A DNA stretch of 8,646 nucleotides from Flavobacteriaceae bacterium (GTDB taxonomy: Bacteria; Bacteroidota; Bacteroidia; Flavobacteriales; Flavobacteriaceae), in assembly GCA_026992695.1 (NCBI GenBank), contig JALWYP010000515.1, forward strand, positions 1,633 to 10,278. Reading direction: 5' to 3'. How positions within the stretch are numbered: position 1 is the first letter of the stretch; the number at the start of each line of letters is the position of its first letter. The translations under genes were made by a program, and so were the position numbers. Shown here in pieces: positions 1 to 6,699 of the stretch. The notes under the pieces are model-generated. The model searched no databases and was not told the DNA's origin. It worked only from the letters and a program-made list of their open reading frames with translations.

Positions 1-62
1 TACTCATAAACTTCTTCCATTTGCAAAATTGCTTCTTTATCCCAAACAATTTTTCTTACCAT
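1..62 (-). CDS. RelE/ParE-family toxin, N-terminal fragment (runs off the window)
   Basis: Only the first 20 codons are inside the window. They start at the ATG at 62-60 and read MVRKIVWDKEAILQ..., continuing in an open frame to the edge. A short basic first strand followed by a W/D-K-E-A-rich helix is the usual beginning of ParE/RelE-type toxins in Bacteroidetes. The start overlaps the stop of the antitoxin gene by 7 nt (ATGGTAA), the arrangement expected for a co-translated type II toxin-antitoxin pair. In that family the toxin is an mRNA interferase (RelE) or a gyrase poison (ParE). With so little sequence the two cannot be separated, and the catalytic residues lie outside the window. The family call rests on the short N-terminus plus the context. 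Confidence 0.6.
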   Translation of the reverse strand, partial: MVRKIVWDKEAILQMEEVYE

Positions 63-283
63 TTATCCATTATTTTTTCCGCTTCTTCTTGTGTATAAAA
101 CTCCCCATTTTCAACTCTTGCTATTGCTTCGTTAACTTCTTTGTTGTATTGTTCAATACTAATACGCTCTGACGATACTTTTTTTCTATACTTCAAAATG
201 TTTTTAATAGCTTCTAATAAAGTTTCATCTTTAACATTATCTAATTCTTTTTGTATCCATTTTATTTCTGCTTGTATATCCAT
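56..283 (-). CDS. type II toxin-antitoxin system antitoxin (75 aa)
   Basis: This is a small, charged, mostly helical protein that ends in a Glu-rich tail (ENGEFYTQEEAEKIMDKW). The layout is an N-terminal helix with a hydrophobic spacing pattern, then EQYNKEVNEAIARVENGE, then a toxin-wrapping tail. It resembles the small antitoxins that precede RelE/ParE toxins in Bacteroidetes. It should bind and neutralise the toxin encoded immediately downstream and repress its own promoter; both are known for such pairs and not shown here. I place the start at the ATG at 283 (MDIQAEIKW). An in-frame ATG at 316 would add 11 residues (MYICYGKNKIV), but that segment overlaps a TATATTTG promoter-like box and looks like leader. 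No DNA-binding domain such as HTH, RHH or PhdYefM is recognisable. Confidence 0.7.
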   Translation of the reverse strand: MDIQAEIKWIQKELDNVKDETLLEAIKNILKYRKKVSSERISIEQYNKEVNEAIARVENGEFYTQEEAEKIMDKW

Positions 284-305
284 AACTATCTTGTTTTTGC
301 CATAA

Positions 306-313
306 CAAATATA
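306..313 (-). promoter_or_regulatory. candidate Bacteroidetes -7 promoter element for the toxin-antitoxin pair
   Basis: The minus strand reads TATATTTG, an exact match to TAnnTTTG, the -7 element used by the Bacteroidetes primary sigma factor. It lies about 22 nt before the preferred antitoxin start at 283, so transcription would begin near position 300 with a short leader. I found no convincing -33 TTG/TTTG at the expected distance. Chance matches are likely in AT-rich DNA. Confidence 0.35.
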
Positions 314-386
314 CAAATTTTGTTCCGGTTCTTAATTGATTTAAAGAAAACAGTGCGTTTTATTACTATCTCTTAAGCATCTTTGT

Positions 387-485
387 CTAACTAAGGTTTC
401 TTTTTTGGTAATGTAGTTTTTGTTTGCTGTAACAATACAGAATAGGTACAAAAGCTACTATAACACTCTGCGGAAAACCAAGCAT
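387..485 (-). CDS. doubtful short ORF, 32 aa with a hydrophobic centre
   Basis: In the spacer between the lpxR-like gene and the toxin-antitoxin pair, an ATG at 485 opens a 32-codon frame. It reads MLGFPQSVIVAFVPILYCYS followed by a basic tail (KQKLHYQKRNLS). One hydrophobic segment and a positive C-terminal tail would suit a single-span membrane peptide. The frame is also open upstream into the end of the lpxR-like gene. I recognise no family and cannot assess conservation. It may simply be chance, and is listed only because nothing else explains this spacer. Confidence 0.15.
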   Translation of the reverse strand: MLGFPQSVIVAFVPILYCYSKQKLHYQKRNLS

Positions 486-511
486 TATTGAAGCGGGTGT
501 GAACAGTTTTT

Positions 512-1456
512 TTAAAACTGCTTCGCAATAGCAAACGAAAAATAAAGGTGCTCTTGCGCTTTTTTGGTTCGTTTGGTAATAAAGTTTAAAAACAATTTGG
601 CTTCGTATCGTTTGTACCTAAAATAATTTTCAATATTATAAATAAATATATTTTGCGAAGGTCTTACGGTAAACAAAGAACTGTCGCCCAGTAAATTACC
701 TTGTAGCATGGTATCGTGAAATACATATCTGTATCCCACACGTACTACAACAAAAAACTCTTTTTGCATACTACCTATTTGGTTGTATGCCATGCTGTTA
801 AAGGCAGGTTGCTTTTTTCCGAAATACATCACAAAATCATTTTGCGCATAAATATCTTTTGTGCCTATAGCTATTTTAGGATTAAGGGCAATGTAAATGC
901 CTAAAGGTTGTGTGCTCATTAACCATTCTTGTGTAAATGATACATACGAATTGAGGGTTAATCCTTCGGCAATTTGAGCTATCCATTGTGTAGCTCGCGA
1001 ACCCGAAACACCACTGTGAAATGCATTTTGCAACCAATCTCCTCCAGATATTTCTCCGGTTACACCGGCAGAAAAAGTAACCTCATAGACTCTGTTTTTA
1101 AAAGCCATACTGTGCATATATTGAAATCCTAAAAATCCGGCATACGGTCTGTCGTATCGGGTGTAAATAGTTTCTAAAACATCTGTAGGTGTAAAAATTT
1201 CTTGAGCCAGTGTGTAGTGGTGTTGCCGTTTTACCAAACTGTCTTTTTCTCGGTTTAAAACAACTCGATAGGTAACAAAATTTCCGGTGGTATAATAACG
1301 ATCTTCCCCGAAGAGAAAATCGTTATCATGCTTTAATTCAATTTGATAGTAAAAATTTTTTTCGGGAAAAGGAGCAACAAAATCTTTCTCTTGTGCAAAA
1401 GTAACCGCACAAAAGAATAAAAAAATGATATTCGAACGTAAAATTGTTTTATTAAT
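512..1456 (-). CDS. LpxR-like (DUF2219) outer-membrane lipid A 3'-O-deacylase
   Basis: This is a predicted outer-membrane barrel enzyme of about 314 aa, matching LpxR length. The family removes the 3'-acyloxyacyl group of lipid A in a Ca2+-dependent reaction. Counting from the proposed ATT start at 1456, there is a signal peptide at 1-21 (NKTILRSNIIFLFFCAVTFA, then Q). N45-D46 lie in HDNDFLFGED, T56 in RYYTTG, and DRPYAG at 102-107. H147 lies in QNAFH, with W158..Q161 following. N45, D46, T56 and H147 align by eye with Salmonella LpxR N9, D10, T34 and H122, so the active site looks intact. There is no ATG before these motifs: the frame is closed by TAA just upstream, and ATT AAT AAA is the natural start position. 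A TTG start at 1237 would delete the signal peptide and half of the active site. It is last in the operon, 18 nt after the processive GT2. The family is confident; the substrate in Bacteroidetes is inferred. Confidence 0.8.
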   Translation of the reverse strand: MNKTILRSNIIFLFFCAVTFAQEKDFVAPFPEKNFYYQIELKHDNDFLFGEDRYYTTGNFVTYRVVLNREKDSLVKRQHHYTLAQEIFTPTDVLETIYTRYDRPYAGFLGFQYMHSMAFKNRVYEVTFSAGVTGEISGGDWLQNAFHSGVSGSRATQWIAQIAEGLTLNSYVSFTQEWLMSTQPLGIYIALNPKIAIGTKDIYAQNDFVMYFGKKQPAFNSMAYNQIGSMQKEFFVVVRVGYRYVFHDTMLQGNLLGDSSLFTVRPSQNIFIYNIENYFRYKRYEAKLFLNFITKRTKKAQEHLYFSFAIAKQF

Positions 1457-1474
1457 GGTTAGTTAGATTTACAA

Positions 1475-2965
1475 TTATACTTTACTTGTTAAACTTTTAA
1501 AGAACACGTATCCAAAGCCAAAGAAAAGCATAAAGTGAAATGGGAATAACCCAAAATCACCTCCTTGATCTCCTACTACAAAGGCACTATACATTCCAAA
1601 AGCAAAGTAAAGCATTAATAATCCTTCAATCACAATATTTGGCGATATTTTTTTAGAAAGGTATTTGTTGTTTTTCCAACTGTCTTTTAACGACTTTATA
1701 TTAAACTTGGGAGTGCGTACAAAATCACTTTTTTTACCATTATGTCCTTCCCAAACTGCAATGGTGTTGTGTAAGGAAAACCCCATTGCTACCGAAAAGA
1801 AAATAAAAAACATCCCTGTGTATTCAAGGAATTTTAAAAATCCGCCACCATAAATATTTTTAAACGTAAACCAATACGCAATAAAAAAGATTAGCGTACT
1901 AATTATAAAAAAGCTCATTACGATAAAGTACATTTTTAAATGGGCATATTCGTTTTTAATATACAACATAGGGATGCTTAAAACGGCAACAACAAAAATA
2001 CTTAAAAACATCGTGCTGTTTAGCAAATGTAGCAAACCATGCAGTTTTGTTTTAACCGAAAGGTTTGGGCTTTTAATAACTCGCCACATCATTTTCCTAA
2101 AGTTTTCGGCACCGCCTTTGTTCCATCTAAATTGTTGCGAACGGGCTGCACTAATTACTACCGGCAACTCGGCAGGTGTTTCAACTTCTTCCAAGTATTT
2201 AAATTTCCAGTTTTTAAGTTGGGCGCGATAGCTTAAATCCAAGTCTTCGGTTAACGTATCGCCCTCCCAATTACCTGCGTCTAAAATACATTCTTTACGC
2301 CAGATACCTGCTGTACCGTTAAAATTAATAAAATGTCCTTTGCTGTTTCTACCTACTTGTTCTAAAGTAAAATGCGCATCAAGAGCAAATGCCTGTACTT
2401 TTGTTAAAATTGAATAGTCTCGGTTTATATGTCCCCAACGGGTTTGAACAACACCAATTTTAGAATCTTTGAAGTAAGGTACGGTTTTTTTTAACCAATC
2501 TTTTTGCGGAAGAAAATCGGCATCAAAAATAGCTATAAATTCGCCTTTTGCGGTTTTTAAACCTTCTTTTAAAGCTCCGGCTTTAAAACCCACTCTGTTT
2601 TCTCTGGTAATGTGTTTTATATCGAGTCCGGTTTTTTGAAGTGCTGCTATTTGTTTTGCAGTAATATCAAAACTTTCATCGGTTGAATCATCAAGCACTT
2701 GAATCTCCAATTTATCTTTGGGATATTCTATTTGTGCCATGTTTTTAAGCAACCTGTCCATTACATACAGTTCGTTATAAACGGGTAATTGGATGGTTAC
2801 GTAAGGTGTTTCATCCGGATTAGACAAATCAAACTTGGGTGCATCTTCTAATTTCTTTTTTGCTCGTAAATAATTGAACAACAGATTAAGTTGTGCCAAA
2901 GCGTAAGCGAAAATTAGCACCAAAGCGATGGTATAGACTGCTATGATAATAGATTCAAAAATCAT
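1475..2965 (-). CDS. processive GT2 glycosyltransferase, cellulose-synthase-like (CslA/CESA type)
   Basis: A 496-aa integral inner-membrane glycosyltransferase that should polymerise a beta-linked polysaccharide from nucleotide sugars and extrude it. It has one N-terminal membrane helix (about 5-32) and then the GT-A domain. That domain carries every processive GT2 signature: D92-D93 (LDDSTD), D148-A-D150 (FDADF), T239-E240-D241 and Q277-Q-F-R-W281. Roughly four to five membrane segments follow, near 311-335, 345-367, 380-403, 443-464 and 471-490. Between them, residues 405-421 include an FVRTPK segment like the gating loop of cellulose synthases. There is no PilZ domain, so direct c-di-GMP control is not evident. 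The QQFRW type and compact size recall CslA mannan/glucomannan synthases, but product sugar cannot be read from sequence. Its ATG overlaps the stop of the upstream GT2 by 4 nt (ATGA), indicating translational coupling. Confidence 0.85.
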   Translation of the reverse strand: MIFESIIIAVYTIALVLIFAYALAQLNLLFNYLRAKKKLEDAPKFDLSNPDETPYVTIQLPVYNELYVMDRLLKNMAQIEYPKDKLEIQVLDDSTDESFDITAKQIAALQKTGLDIKHITRENRVGFKAGALKEGLKTAKGEFIAIFDADFLPQKDWLKKTVPYFKDSKIGVVQTRWGHINRDYSILTKVQAFALDAHFTLEQVGRNSKGHFINFNGTAGIWRKECILDAGNWEGDTLTEDLDLSYRAQLKNWKFKYLEEVETPAELPVVISAARSQQFRWNKGGAENFRKMMWRVIKSPNLSVKTKLHGLLHLLNSTMFLSIFVVAVLSIPMLYIKNEYAHLKMYFIVMSFFIISTLIFFIAYWFTFKNIYGGGFLKFLEYTGMFFIFFSVAMGFSLHNTIAVWEGHNGKKSDFVRTPKFNIKSLKDSWKNNKYLSKKISPNIVIEGLLMLYFAFGMYSAFVVGDQGGDFGLFPFHFMLFFGFGYVFFKSLTSKV

Positions 2966-3666
2966 TTCTTTATACTGTATTTAAAAATCCACCAAAGAAT
3001 TTTATAGCCTGCAAATATAGCACCTTTTACGGTACCGGAAACTTTTGATGTGCCAATTCTGTTTCTATACCTCACAGGTACTTCTTTATAACGCATTTTC
3101 TTTTTTAAAACCTTTAGCTGCATTTCTACCGTCCAGCCGTAGGTTTTATCCTCCATTTCAAGTGCTACTAACGTATTGTATTTTATTGCTCTAAAGGGAC
3201 CTAAGTCGGTAAAAGTTGAGTTGTAAATAATTCGCATTAAAGTAGTTGCCAGCCAATTACCAAATATTTGCGGTACCGTCATCGAACCTTTTTCGCGCAA
3301 TTGTTTTACTCTGGCTCCTACCACAAAATCAAAGTTGTTTTCTGTAATAGGAGCAATTATTTTGGAAAGCTCTTCGGGATAATCGCTGTAATCACCATCT
3401 AAAAATACAACAATGTCGGGTTTTTTTTCTTTTTCGGAAATATATTTTATTCCTTTTAAACATGCATATCCGTAGCCTTTATTTTTTTCGACTAATACGG
3501 TAGCACCGGCATTTTTTGCTACCGCTTCGGTGTTATCTGAAGAGTTGTTACTAACCACAATAATTTCTGAAACTATTTTGGGTATAGCTTTAATTACCTT
3601 ACCAATTGAAGCTTCTTCGTTATAAGCCGGAATTATGACTTTTATATCTGTTGCTTTGTTTTTCAA
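2962..3666 (-). CDS. GT2 glycosyltransferase, dolichol-phosphate-mannose-synthase-like
   Basis: A 234-aa single-domain GT-A enzyme of the DPM/DPG-synthase-like group. Members usually transfer a sugar from a nucleotide donor to polyprenyl phosphate on the cytoplasmic face. Visible motifs are IPAYNEE (12-18), the donor-site loop S39-N-N-S-S-D44, the metal-binding D90-G-D92, GWTVE (177-181) and the R201-N-R-I-G-T-S-K block near the C-terminus. There is no C-terminal membrane pair of the GtrB/ArnC kind, only an aromatic tail (ILWWIFKY), so it is probably soluble or peripheral. The start is TTG at 3666: an in-frame TAA lies three codons upstream and no ATG precedes IPAYNEE. It begins 6 nt after the Fe-S protein and overlaps the processive GT2 by 4 nt. 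The first Asp of the usual DDGS/DNGS loop is Ser here. It may supply a lipid-linked sugar to neighbouring steps (inference). Confidence 0.8.
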   Translation of the reverse strand: MKNKATDIKVIIPAYNEEASIGKVIKAIPKIVSEIIVVSNNSSDNTEAVAKNAGATVLVEKNKGYGYACLKGIKYISEKEKKPDIVVFLDGDYSDYPEELSKIIAPITENNFDFVVGARVKQLREKGSMTVPQIFGNWLATTLMRIIYNSTFTDLGPFRAIKYNTLVALEMEDKTYGWTVEMQLKVLKKKMRYKEVPVRYRNRIGTSKVSGTVKGAIFAGYKILWWIFKYSIKK

Positions 3667-3672
3667 ATGAGT

Positions 3673-5253
3673 TTATTTCTTAGTTGTCAAAGAAAGTAAA
3701 TCTATTTCATTTCCCAATAAAATGTCATTTGAATTTATACGGTTTTCCGGACTTCCATTTTCCAATTTTAAAACTCCTCTGGGGCAAACCGCACTACAAA
3801 TACCGCAACCCACACAACTGGCTCTTACAATATTCTGTCCTTTTTGTGCATAGGCTCTTACATCTATTCCCATTTCGCAATAGGTAGAACAATTGCCGCA
3901 AGAGATGCATTGTCCGCCATTGGTTGTGATTCTAAACTTGGAAAATAAACGTTGTTGAATTCCCATCATTGCTGCCATAGGACAGCCAAAACGGCACCAA
4001 GCTCTACTCCCTAAAAGCGGGTAAAACCCAACTCCAATAACACCTGAAAAAATAGCTCCAATTAAAAATCCGTATGCTTTTTTTAAGGTTTCTGCAGGAA
4101 TAAAAAACAACGTATTTCCGGTAGAAAAATGAAGCAATAACAACCCAACAATAATTACAAAAGCTCCAATGGCTCCATAACGGGCATCTTTTTTTAATTC
4201 ATTGCGTTTAAAAATAAAAAATAACGCAAAAACAATCGTGATAAATAAAGCAACACCTATTAAAAACGTATCTTTTGTTAACCAATATTTTGAGGAGTCC
4301 TCTCCAAGATAACTGTAAACAACTGCTGAGGTCATTAAAACTACAAAAACCAAAACGGCATGAATTAACCATCTTTCCAGTTTCCAAGCACTGCGTTTTT
4401 TACTAGATAAATGTCTAAAAGGGTCGCCTGCTGTTTCGGCTAAACCGCCACAACCACAAACCCAGCTACAGTACCATCTTTTTCCGTATTTATAGGTTAA
4501 AATAGGCGTGATAATAAAAGTAGCAACCAAACCAAAAATTAGTAATGCCAACCCAATAGTACCCGAATTTAAGTACCCGTCTACTCGGTATTGTTCAAAG
4601 TTATAATAGGCAAGCGGCCAAAGGTTTTTTAAATCGGTGTACGGAAGGGTACTGTTTAACCGTGCCATTATTTCGGGAATAAGAAAAGCAAAAGCCGTTT
4701 GAAAAAACATAACACTAATGGTGCGAATTACTTCGTAACGGTTGTGACGGTATTTAAAAATAAATTTAATTCCGAAAGAAAAAATGGCAATGGTATATAA
4801 TGTACCATAAACAAACCACTGGCTGGCTGGGTTGCCGTTTAATAATTTGCTTAACGGGTCAAAAAGCGCAATTAATCCGGTATTATCACCACTTTCTTGA
4901 AAACCCAAATACTGCGGATAAAAGTAGAGTACAATATAAAAAAGGGTGAGAAAAACGGCGGTTATCCAACCCAATACACCTTTATTTGTTAAAGACCTGA
5001 ACCAAACCCCGTTATTTTTTATTCCTTTGGGTAATCCTTTGTAACTTTCGAAGCCATACCAACTAATTCCGGCAATAAGCATAAGCAAAGAAATGATTAA
5101 CCAACTCATTGTATTTGGCATCTCTATATTAAATAAAGAGAGCAACAGAAGAAATAACCCTGAAATTCCGATAAGAAGCGAAATTTTTTGTTTTGCAGAA
5201 AGAACCGGAAAATAACCGGCAGTCACGCTCATATTATGTTCTATTTTGTTCAT
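3673..5253 (-). CDS. polytopic membrane 4Fe-4S protein (NapH/NosR/CcoG-like)
   Basis: A 526-aa membrane protein with eight to ten hydrophobic segments spread over residues 24-412, ending in a two-cluster ferredoxin domain. The ferredoxin motifs are C449-xx-C452-xx-C455-xxx-C459 and C480-xx-C483-xx-C486-xxx-C490-P. Two further motifs sit at membrane boundaries: C262-xxx-C266-x-C268 and C420-xxx-C424-P. The second is the CxxxCP signature of NapH/NosR/CcoG-type proteins; in the first, CP is replaced by CGC. Such proteins move electrons between quinone, cytoplasmic donors and periplasmic or membrane partners. The start overlaps the stop of the FAD oxidoreductase by 4 nt (ATGA), so the two are probably translated together and the flavoprotein is the likely electron donor. 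No nos, nap or cco genes lie nearby, so the acceptor is unknown. Confidence 0.85.
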   Translation of the reverse strand: MNKIEHNMSVTAGYFPVLSAKQKISLLIGISGLFLLLLSLFNIEMPNTMSWLIISLLMLIAGISWYGFESYKGLPKGIKNNGVWFRSLTNKGVLGWITAVFLTLFYIVLYFYPQYLGFQESGDNTGLIALFDPLSKLLNGNPASQWFVYGTLYTIAIFSFGIKFIFKYRHNRYEVIRTISVMFFQTAFAFLIPEIMARLNSTLPYTDLKNLWPLAYYNFEQYRVDGYLNSGTIGLALLIFGLVATFIITPILTYKYGKRWYCSWVCGCGGLAETAGDPFRHLSSKKRSAWKLERWLIHAVLVFVVLMTSAVVYSYLGEDSSKYWLTKDTFLIGVALFITIVFALFFIFKRNELKKDARYGAIGAFVIIVGLLLLHFSTGNTLFFIPAETLKKAYGFLIGAIFSGVIGVGFYPLLGSRAWCRFGCPMAAMMGIQQRLFSKFRITTNGGQCISCGNCSTYCEMGIDVRAYAQKGQNIVRASCVGCGICSAVCPRGVLKLENGSPENRINSNDILLGNEIDLLSLTTKK

Positions 5254-6560
5254 TTCTGAAGGGTTTTTGAAAGATGAAAAAATGCTTTTTTGATAAACGG
5301 TTCAAAACCGGAATAAAACTCCGGGTCAAAATTAGCTTCCCTTAAATTTTCGATTACATAATCGATGGATTTTTTTTCGTTTAACCAGCGGTTAAAAACT
5401 TCATGTCGCATTCTTATCCCAAAAGTGTTAATTCCTAAAAATTGGTTTGTTTCTTTATGATAAGCAAGGGTTACACAACTATTTTTCTGGGGATGTTTCC
5501 AGTGAAATTGCTCTTCGTAATCAGGTTTTCCTCCTAATCCGTGTACCCAACCGTAGGTTTGGTATTCGATGTCGAGAAATTTGGCACTGTTAAACCAATG
5601 TCCGGGTTGGTAGGCGGTTTTGGTACCGCTAATGGTTTGCGCAACGGTTTCGCCCATTATTCTTCCGGTGTACCAAACGGCTTCAATGGGGCGTCTTCCG
5701 TTTACGGGTTCTTGTTGTTCCGCACAATCGCCAATGGCATACACATCCGGGATGTTGGTTTCTAAAAATTTATTTACTTTAACGCCTCTTCCTATCGCAA
5801 TACCGCTTTCTTTTAAAAAATTTATATTGGGGGAAACCCCTGCTGTAAGACCTACAAAATCGCATGCTATTTCTTCTCCGGTTTCGGCAATTACTACAGC
5901 TCGTGCCTTGCCGTTTTCATCGGGTAAAATTTCTTTTAAATTTGCTCCCAACCGTAAATCAATGTGATGTTCCTTTATATGATTATTAATCATTTGGCTT
6001 TCGCCGGAAGGCAAAACCATGTCCCAAAAACTATTTTCTCTTACCAAAAAGGTAACAGGAATGTTACGGCTTCGCAGCATCTCTGCCAGTTCAATACCAA
6101 TAAGACCTCCACCTACAATAACGGCTCGTTTACAAACCATAGCGTTGGGCGCAAGGGTTTCTATTTTTTCTAAATCTTGTTTGGAATACATTCCGGTAAC
6201 ACCTTCTAAATCTTGTCCGGACCAACCAAATTTATTGGGCTTGGAGCCAACTGCTATGATGAGTTTGTCGTATGTTAATGTTTCACCGGAAGTAAAGACA
6301 AGCGTTTTGTTGTTGGTATTCACTTTTTCTACAAATCCTTCTTTTAAGTTAATCTTGTTTTTCTTCCAAAACCAATCTTCATAAGGTTGGGTATGTTCAA
6401 ACTTCATATGTCCCATATAAACATACATCAATGCCGTTCGGGAAAAAAAATACTTGTTTTCGGCAGAAATAACCGTAATTTTTTTATCAGATTTTTTTCT
6501 AATATGTCTTGCTGCCGTAATTCCGGCAATTCCGTTTCCTATAATGACAATGTGCTCCAT
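5250..6560 (-). CDS. FAD/NAD(P)-dependent pyridine nucleotide-disulfide-family oxidoreductase
   Basis: A 436-aa soluble flavoprotein that probably oxidises NAD(P)H and passes electrons on. The N-terminal FAD-binding Rossmann motif is G8-N-G-I-A-G13. The second dinucleotide motif is G150-G-G-L-I-G155-IELAE, and the second FAD contact is YAIGD at 274-278. The organisation matches the NirB-N-terminal/rubredoxin-reductase branch. There is no CxxC redox-active disulfide, so it is not a thioredoxin or lipoamide type reductase. Residues from about 320 on (HWFNSAKFLD..., ending in KTLQK) form an extension that I do not recognise. It is the first gene of the five-gene minus-strand run, starts with ATG at 6560, and overlaps the Fe-S membrane protein by 4 nt. 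That coupling makes the Fe-S protein the natural acceptor (inference). Confidence 0.85.
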   Translation of the reverse strand: MEHIVIIGNGIAGITAARHIRKKSDKKITVISAENKYFFSRTALMYVYMGHMKFEHTQPYEDWFWKKNKINLKEGFVEKVNTNNKTLVFTSGETLTYDKLIIAVGSKPNKFGWSGQDLEGVTGMYSKQDLEKIETLAPNAMVCKRAVIVGGGLIGIELAEMLRSRNIPVTFLVRENSFWDMVLPSGESQMINNHIKEHHIDLRLGANLKEILPDENGKARAVVIAETGEEIACDFVGLTAGVSPNINFLKESGIAIGRGVKVNKFLETNIPDVYAIGDCAEQQEPVNGRRPIEAVWYTGRIMGETVAQTISGTKTAYQPGHWFNSAKFLDIEYQTYGWVHGLGGKPDYEEQFHWKHPQKNSCVTLAYHKETNQFLGINTFGIRMRHEVFNRWLNEKKSIDYVIENLREANFDPEFYSGFEPFIKKAFFHLSKTLQK

Positions 6561-6699
6561 TGTAATAATTTTATTGAAGAGTATGTCGAATATAACTATA
6601 AAAACTTAATGATGCTTACTTATTTAAAACAATTCTATTTAAACAACTTTTGTAAGGATGTTATTTTTAACACGACGATTTATTTTAAAACTAATCGCT
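6561..6699. promoter_or_regulatory. divergent intergenic promoter region
   Basis: These 139 bp separate the minus-strand five-gene operon from the plus-strand barrel/GH113 genes and must contain both promoters unless transcription reads through. On the minus strand TATATTCG (6594-6587) matches TAnnTTTG with one mismatch and would give a leader of about 20 nt. On the plus strand AACTTTTG (6645-6652) also matches with one mismatch and would give a leader of about 40 nt. No clear -33 element, inverted repeat or operator is visible. An in-frame ATG at 6658 upstream of the barrel gene is not used as its start here. Confidence 0.45.

Noticed and set aside
504..520. Palindrome CAGTTTTAAAAAAACTG at the end of the lpxR-like gene, considered as a terminator
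   Set aside because: The stem is almost all A/T, the loop is three A, it overlaps the last codons, and no U-tract follows in the direction of transcription.
716..904. Plus-strand open frame inside the lpxR-like gene
   Set aside because: It is antisense to a gene with clear family motifs and has no recognisable domain or start context.
975..1040. Apparent loss of the LpxR catalytic His (Gln at 161 in an IAQI segment)
   Set aside because: Realigning by eye places QNAFH (H147) on the QNRAH motif of Salmonella LpxR, so the His is present.
1665..2236. Plus-strand frames antisense to the processive GT2
   Set aside because: The minus-strand GT2 has all catalytic motifs; the antisense frames overlap each other and show no domain.
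5541..6384. Several plus-strand open frames antisense to the FAD oxidoreductase
   Set aside because: They are overlapping shadows of a well-supported coding gene, with low-complexity, domain-free translations.
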